Source of the DNA: a bacterium
GTDB taxonomy: Bacteria; CAIWAD01
DNA: 64,000 nt
Direction of reading: 5' to 3'
Assembly: GCA_030685015.1 (NCBI GenBank)
Contig: JAUXWS010000028.1
Coordinates: 1-64,000, forward strand
Shown here: positions 59,469-64,000 of the stretch, in pieces
Numbering within the stretch: the stretch's first letter is position 1
How the letters are laid out: each line of letters opens with the position of its first letter
Translations under genes and position numbers: made by a program
Notes under the pieces: generated by a model
What the model was told of the DNA's origin: nothing
What the model saw: the letters and a program-made list of their open reading frames with translations, nothing else
Databases searched by the model: none

Positions 59469-60361
59469 GCCAGGGCCGGAGGACCACGCGGCCGCGCCGC
59501 GCCCGGGAGGTGCTGGCGCGCCTCGTCCTCTTCGCGCTCCTGGCCCTCCCCGTCCCGGCGCGGGCCGGGCTGCTAGCCGTCATCGACCGCTCCCACCCCA
59601 CCAGCGCGGAACTCAATGCCGACCAGTTGAGCCTGCTGGCGCAGGCCGTGCGCGGCGAGGCCGCGCGCCACCTGGGCGCCCGGGAGGTCGCCGTGCTCTC
59701 CGAGGAGAACACCGTCACCATTTTGAAGGACATGGGCGTGGATCTGGCCCGCTGCGAGGGCGAGTGCGAAGTGGAGCTCGCCCGCACGCTGCAGGCCGAC
59801 TGGCTGGTCACGAGCAAGGTCGTGCGCTTCGGAGCGCAGTGGACCCTGCAGCTGAACCTCTTCAAGACCGCCACGGGCCAGCTGGCGGGCTCCGAGCAGC
59901 TGACGGCGAAGGGGAAGGAGGATCTGGTCAACGGCGTCCCGCGCGCGGCCTGCCGGCTCCTGGCCGGCACCTGGGCGCCCGACTCCGCCTGCGCCTCCCT
60001 GGCCCAGCCGGCGGCGCCGGGGCAGCAATCCGCCGGGACGCCCGCCCGGCCCGCCGTGGTCAGGACCGCCGACTCTGCACCATCAACCCCGTCGCCTGCC
60101 GCCGTGCAGCCGCCGAAAAACACCCCGGGCAGATCGACGCGCTGCCTGGGCACGACCCAGGCCGGCGCCCGCTGCAAGCGCACCACCGAGAGACCCAGCG
60201 GCTACTGCTGGCAGCACGAGGACCAGGCCGGGACCCGCCCGTGGACCGAACCGGCCCCGGACCTGCCGGACGCCGAGCGCTGCCGGGCGATGACACAGAG
60301 GGGAACGCGCTGCACACGGCGCGCCACCGCCAATGGCCTCTGCTGGCAACACAAGAAATGA
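59462..60361 (+). CDS. Exported protein with shared N-terminal module and paired Cys/His motifs, paralogue P4
   Basis: The product has 299 residues. A signal peptide (LLALPVPARAG) precedes the shared module (about 36-130): LLAVIDRSHPTS, LSEENTVTILKDMG, RCEGECEVELARTLQADWL. A Pro/Ala-rich linker follows (about 175-215). The C-terminus holds two copies of a zinc-type motif, RCLGTTQAGARCKR...YCWQH and RCRAMTQRGTRCTR...LCWQH (about 220-299), matching the DUF5763-type pattern usually found in cytoplasmic or DNA-related proteins. In an exported protein this is unusual. It overlaps the ATPase gene stop. Confidence 0.75.
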   Translation: MLSQGRRTTRPRRAREVLARLVLFALLALPVPARAGLLAVIDRSHPTSAELNADQLSLLAQAVRGEAARHLGAREVAVLSEENTVTILKDMGVDLARCEGECEVELARTLQADWLVTSKVVRFGAQWTLQLNLFKTATGQLAGSEQLTAKGKEDLVNGVPRAACRLLAGTWAPDSACASLAQPAAPGQQSAGTPARPAVVRTADSAPSTPSPAAVQPPKNTPGRSTRCLGTTQAGARCKRTTERPSGYCWQHEDQAGTRPWTEPAPDLPDAERCRAMTQRGTRCTRRATANGLCWQHKK

Positions 60362-60383
60362 TCCAGGACCCGGAGCCGACGCC

Positions 60384-62237
60384 ATGCCCTTGCTGCGACT
60401 GCTGATCCTTCTTTGCCTGGTCGGGCCGGCCCCGGCCCAGCTTCTCGCCGTGCTGGACAAGTCCAAGCCGGAGGACGCCGGCCTCTCCCAGGCCAAGCTC
60501 AACATCCTGGCCCAGGCCGCCCGCGGCGAGGCGCGCCGCCGGATTCCGGAGCAGTTCCAGGTCATGAGCGAAGAGAACACGATCACCATCCTCAGGGACA
60601 TGGGGGTCAATCTGGCGGCCTGCGAAGGCGAGTGCGAGGTGGAGATCGCCCGCAAGTTGCAGGCCGACTGGCTGATGAGCGTCCAGCTGGTGCGCTTCGG
60701 CAGCGCCTGGAACCTGCAACTCAATCTCTTCGAGACGGCGACGGGCGCCCTCAAGGGCAGCGAGCGGGCGCAAGTGGCCCAGGAGGACCGCCTGATCGCC
60801 GTGGCCGAAGAGAAGACCGGCCTCCTCGCCCTGCTGGTGGGGCGCCGGTCCGACCTGCCCGCCAGCGGCCGCATTGGTGGCGGCGGCGAGGAGTGGGAGC
60901 TGCCCGCCACGGTGGGTGTCCTGGTCACCTTCGAATCCACCCCGCCCGGCGCCACCGTCACGCTGGACGGCAGCTACCTGGGCGAGACGCCCATCACCCG
61001 GGAACTGACCCCGGGTCCCCACAGCCTGAAGCTCAGCCTGTCCCGCTACGAGGACCTGGTCGAGCGGGTGACCGTGGACAAGAGAGCGGTGCTCGCCCGA
61101 CCCTTGACTCCCCTGTTCGGCTGGCTGACGGTGGAGAGCACACCCGCGGCGCAGCCGGTCTGGCTGGACGGTGTCCGGGCAGGGGACACGCCCCTTAGGG
61201 ATCACGTGCTGGGCCATGGCCCCCACGTGGTGCAGGTGGGGGACAGCGTCCGGACCTACCCGGTGGGCGAGCGCTTCGCCTTGGCCAAGGGGGAACGCAA
61301 GACCCTGAGTTTCGACGTCCTGCAGCGAACGGGCGGCCTGGTCGTGCGGCTGGTGGACGCCCAGGGCAATGCGCTGGAGCAGGCCGTGACGGTGGACGGC
61401 ACGCCCCGCGGCAACAGCCCGCTGCAACTGAAGCTGCCCATCGGGGAGCATGTGGTCGAGGCGGACGGGAAGCGGCATTCCGTTCGGGTGGTGGAGAAGG
61501 AGATCGAGTCGCTGGTCCTGACTGTGGAGCGCGCGGCCGCGTCGCCTGCGGGGGGCCAGGGCGTGGCCGGCCCCCTGCCCGGCATGACCTTCGTCACCCT
61601 GCCAGCTGGCAGCTTCCAGATGGGCAGCACCACGGGAGATGAGGACGAGAAACCCGTGCACAAGGTGACGCTCTCCTCTTTCGCCCTGATGACGACGGAA
61701 GTGACGCAGGTCCAGTGGCGGGCGGTGATGGGCGACAACCCCTCCTACTTCAAAGGCGACGACCTGCCCGTCGAATATGTGAGTTGGAATGACGTGCAGG
61801 ACTTCCTCCGCAAGCTCAACCAAAGAGATCCCGGCAAAGGCTACCGCCTGCCCACGGAGGCAGAGTGGGAGTATGCCTGCCGGGCGGGGTCGACCGCGAG
61901 GTGGTGCTTCGGAGACAATGAGTCGCAGCTGGGTGACTACGCATGGTACATCGCCAACGCCGATGGCCGCACCCATCCGGTGGGCCGGAAGCGGGCCAAC
62001 GCCTGGGGCCTCTTCGACATGCACGGCAACGTGTGGGAGTGGTGCCAGGACTGGTATGGGAACTACCCCTCAGGAGATTTGACGAATCCCGCAGGACCGA
62101 CCAGCGGCGCCTACCGGGTGGTGCGTGGCGGCAGCTGGGGCCACGTCAGTTCGAACGCCCGTTGTGCCTACCGGGGCTACAACACGCCCACGGATCGCAG
62201 CTACTACATCGGCTTCCGCTGTGCCAGGACTCCCTGA
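60384..62237 (+). CDS. Exported PEGA and SUMF1 protein, paralogue P5
   Basis: The product has 617 residues. A signal peptide (LCLVGPAPAQ) is followed by the shared module (about 19-115): LLAVLDKSKPED, MSEENTITILRDMG, ACEGECEVEIARKLQADWL. PEGA-like beta modules follow (about 185-385; STPPGATVTLDGSYLGETPI), then a SUMF1 domain (about 395-617): MTFVTLPAGSFQMG, TTEVTQVQWRAVM, YRLPTEAEWEYACRAG, DMHGNVWEWCQDW, IGFRCARTP. As in the gene at 43887 the catalytic Cys pair is missing (GGSWGHVSSNARC). The last 32 bases are identical to the end of that gene. It follows P4 by 22 bases. Confidence 0.82.
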   Translation: MPLLRLLILLCLVGPAPAQLLAVLDKSKPEDAGLSQAKLNILAQAARGEARRRIPEQFQVMSEENTITILRDMGVNLAACEGECEVEIARKLQADWLMSVQLVRFGSAWNLQLNLFETATGALKGSERAQVAQEDRLIAVAEEKTGLLALLVGRRSDLPASGRIGGGGEEWELPATVGVLVTFESTPPGATVTLDGSYLGETPITRELTPGPHSLKLSLSRYEDLVERVTVDKRAVLARPLTPLFGWLTVESTPAAQPVWLDGVRAGDTPLRDHVLGHGPHVVQVGDSVRTYPVGERFALAKGERKTLSFDVLQRTGGLVVRLVDAQGNALEQAVTVDGTPRGNSPLQLKLPIGEHVVEADGKRHSVRVVEKEIESLVLTVERAAASPAGGQGVAGPLPGMTFVTLPAGSFQMGSTTGDEDEKPVHKVTLSSFALMTTEVTQVQWRAVMGDNPSYFKGDDLPVEYVSWNDVQDFLRKLNQRDPGKGYRLPTEAEWEYACRAGSTARWCFGDNESQLGDYAWYIANADGRTHPVGRKRANAWGLFDMHGNVWEWCQDWYGNYPSGDLTNPAGPTSGAYRVVRGGSWGHVSSNARCAYRGYNTPTDRSYYIGFRCARTP

Positions 62238-62482
62238 GCCCTTGGGTTCTTGGGTCTTGGCCCTTGGCTTATGGCCGCGCCACCGGCGCGGCCGCGCGAG
62301 TTGTCATGAGGAAGCTGCCGCCGAACGCCGGGAGAGGAGATGGGATCTGTGGCCCTGCACCCCGCCCGGTCGCTGGCGACACGTCACGCCAGTGGCAAGG
62401 CCGGTTGGCGCCGGGGGAGGGATGAGCCCGGCGGGAGGAGACACGAAAGGGACCGCCTGGCGACGATCCCCTTGATGTGAGA
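62238..62482. other. Intergenic region between P5 and tRNA
   Basis: A hairpin GGCCGCGC / GCGCGGCC (62273-62280, 62286-62293) lies 35 bases after the P5 stop; there is no T-tract. The preceding CTTGGGTTCTTGG words resemble the sequence after the stop of the gene at 43887. No gene is supported in the rest. Confidence 0.5.
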
Positions 62483-62555
62483 AGCCATCCGGGAGACTCG
62501 AACTCCCGACCTGCGCATTACGAATGCGCTGCTCTACCAACTGAGCTAGGATGGC
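62483..62555 (-). tRNA. tRNA-Thr (anticodon CGT)
   Basis: The minus strand folds into a 73-base cloverleaf: acceptor GCCATCC pairing with GGATGGC, D arm TAGCTCAGTTGGTAGAGCA, anticodon stem GCGCA/TGCGC with loop TTCGTAA (anticodon CGT), T arm GGGAG-TTCGAGT-CTCCC. The CCA end is not encoded. It reads ACG codons. Confidence 0.95.
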
Positions 62556-62607
62556 CTGCAAGGCGCACAGTATAGCGTCCGGTCACTGGGGAGTCAAGCT
62601 GGGCGGG

Positions 62608-62639
62608 CCGTAGGGACACGATGCATCGTGTCCCTACGG
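62608..62639 (-). terminator. Perfect 32-base palindrome just after secA stop
   Basis: CCGTAGGGACACGATG followed directly by its exact complement CATCGTGTCCCTACGG, starting four bases after the secA stop codon (62644) in the direction of transcription. It would form a 16-bp stem in the secA transcript. There is no T-tract, so it may be a terminator, an mRNA 3' stabiliser or a dispersed palindromic repeat. Confidence 0.6.
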
Positions 62640-62643
62640 GGCC

Positions 62644-64000
62644 TCATTCATCCTTGCCGTGGCATTGCTTGTACTTCTTCCCGCTGCCGCAGGGGCACGG
62701 GTCATTGCGCCCGATGCGTGGCCCCTCCCGCTTCACCGGCTCCTTCTTCACGCGGGCCGCCTCGCGCTCCTCGCGGGAGGTCGTTTTCGGCGCCATGGCG
62801 CCGCCGCTCTGCAGCAGTCCGGCCTCCTGGTGGTGGGCTTCGGCCCCCTCCACCCCGCGCCCGCGGAACTCGGTGTCCTCGGCCCGGATCTCCACGTTGG
62901 CCCGGGTGATGAGCTGCAGCGTGTCCTCGTAGGTGCCCAGGAGCATGTCGTTGAACATCTCCAGGCCCTGCTTCTTGTACTCCACCAGGGGGTTCTTCTG
63001 GGCGTAGGCCTGGAAGCCGATGCCCGCCTTCAGTTCGTCCATCTCGGCCAGATGCTGCTTCCAGCGGCGGTCGATGGCCGTGATCAGGGCGAAGCGCTCC
63101 AGGCGGGGCATCAACTCCTCGCCGATCAGCTCCCGCTTGCGCGCGTAGGTTTCCCGACCCATGCGGCACAGCGTCTCGCGCAGGCCGTCGAAGGTGGTCG
63201 AGGCCTGCTGCTCCTCCGTCACCTGCAAGTTGATGAGGAGGATGCGCAGCAGGTCCTGGCGCAGGGCCACCCAGCTCCAGTCGTCGGGCTGATGGACGGG
63301 CTGGCAGTGCTTGTCGAGGATGCTGTCCACCACGTCGTCGATCATCTCCTCCATGACGAGGGACTGGTCCTCACCCAGCAGGGCGCTGGACCGGCGGGCG
63401 TAAACCGTGTTGCGCTGCACGTTCATCACGTCGTCGTATTCGAGCAGGTGCTTGCGGATGGCGAAGTTCTGCTCCTCCACCCGTTTCTGCGCCTTGCTGA
63501 TGGAGTTGGAGATCATCTTGTGGCTGATCACCTCCCCCTCCTGGATGCCCAGGCGGTCCATCACGCCGGCGATGCGGTCGCTGCCGAAGAGGCGCATCAG
63601 GTCGTCTTCCAGGCTCAGGTAGAAGACGGAGTCGCCGGGGTCGCCCTGGCGGCCGGCACGCCCGCGCAGCTGGAGATCGATGCGCCGGCTTTCATGGCGC
63701 TCGGTGCCAAGGATGAAGAGGCCGCCCGTCTTGTGGCCCGCCTCGTCGGTGCGGACCACGCCCTCGCCCAGCTTGATGTCCGTGCCGCGACCGGCCATGT
63801 TGGTGGCGATGGTGACGGCGCCCGCCTGCCCGGCGTTGGCGATGATCTCCGCCTCGCGCCGGTGCTGCTTGGCGTTGAGCACGTTGTGGGGGACTTTCGC
63901 CTTGCGCAGCAGGTCGGAGAGGATCTCCGACACCTCCACGCTGATCGTCCCCACCAGGACGGGCCGGCCCTCCTGATGCAGGGAGGTGATGCGCGCGACG
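62644..64000 (-). CDS. secA: Preprotein translocase ATPase SecA, C-terminal part
   Basis: At least 452 codons are visible; the 5' part lies beyond the window edge. The visible part covers the end of the second nucleotide-binding domain ([50 protein letters not shown]), the helical scaffold and wing domains ([56 protein letters not shown]) and the C-terminal zinc motif [16 protein letters not shown], which binds SecB and phospholipids in known SecA proteins. The gene ends with a 32-base palindrome. SecA drives export of the many signal-peptide proteins in this window. Confidence 0.97.
   Translation of the reverse strand, partial: VARITSLHQEGRPVLVGTISVEVSEILSDLLRKAKVPHNVLNAKQHRREAEIIANAGQAGAVTIATNMAGRGTDIKLGEGVVRTDEAGHKTGGLFILGTERHESRRIDLQLRGRAGRQGDPGDSVFYLSLEDDLMRLFGSDRIAGVMDRLGIQEGEVISHKMISNSISKAQKRVEEQNFAIRKHLLEYDDVMNVQRNTVYARRSSALLGEDQSLVMEEMIDDVVDSILDKHCQPVHQPDDWSWVALRQDLLRILLINLQVTEEQQASTTFDGLRETLCRMGRETYARKRELIGEELMPRLERFALITAIDRRWKQHLAEMDELKAGIGFQAYAQKNPLVEYKKQGLEMFNDMLLGTYEDTLQLITRANVEIRAEDTEFRGRGVEGAEAHHQEAGLLQSGGAMAPKTTSREEREAARVKKEPVKREGPRIGRNDPCPCGSGKKYKQCHGKDE

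Noticed and set aside
62608-62639. Palindrome as integration site at the tRNA gene
   Set aside because: It lies outside the tRNA, no duplicated tRNA end or integrase gene is near, and its position fits the secA transcript end better.

Overview
The window is GC-rich DNA (roughly two thirds G+C by eye) from a diderm bacterium. Outer-membrane biology dominates it: a TamA/TamB pair, two TonB-dependent receptors, a DUF5916 outer-membrane-type protein, many lipoproteins with clear lipoboxes, and SecA. Together with BACON, PEGA and sulfatase-modifying-factor folds and frequent ATGA-type gene overlaps, this fits an FCB-superphylum or candidate-phylum lineage. No marker in the window fixes the phylum.

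Layout. 0-2.1 kb: a 165-bp terminal-inverted-repeat element, a lower-GC membrane protein gene, a truncated tyrosine integrase and a DUF2238 membrane protein. 2.2-8.4 kb: tamA-tamB. 8.6-14.7 kb: DUF5916 protein, then a divergent small protein / His-rich lipoprotein / TonB receptor operon that looks metal related. 14.7-16.4 kb: a second copy of the 165-bp element split by a complete IS1380-type element with a 5-bp target duplication. 16.4-20.1 kb: ECF sigma and membrane partner, divergent membrane protein, exported GH13 enzyme. 20.3-28.3 kb: a four-gene type III-like restriction island (mod, AAA ATPase, DUF4276 Toprim-like protein, res). 28.3-35.1 kb: mpl, a receiver-only response regulator, polyprenyl synthase, and mannose-type PTS EIIC-EIID-HPr-EI. 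35.1-43.7 kb: CapA-like phosphoesterase, DinB-like protein, NYN/cold-shock fusion, a hairpin-rich intergenic block, lipoprotein plus TonB receptor. 43.9-62.2 kb: a cluster of exported proteins built from a few recurring modules. 62.4-64 kb: tRNA-Thr and the 3' part of secA.

The 43.9-62.2 kb cluster is the most unusual part. Five proteins (at 46.5, 52.2, 56.9, 59.5 and 60.4 kb) share one N-terminal module: an AV(I/V/L)DxS/T strand, an EENTxxxLxDMG core and a Cys-x3/4-Cys-E pair followed by an (A/G)ADWL strand. Different C-termini follow: PEGA repeats, a predicted barrel, a Cys/His zinc-type motif, or PEGA plus SUMF1. Three LPP20-like lipoproteins sit between them. The second PEGA paralogue has lost its start codon to an IS630 insertion that can be undone exactly on paper. 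A neighbouring lipoprotein gene changes base composition abruptly at a domain boundary.

The restriction island is also worth attention. Its methylase and helicase-nuclease genes are separated by an OLD-type ATPase and a Toprim-like gene in one overlapping operon. The methylase frame contains a copy of a palindromic repeat that is otherwise intergenic here.
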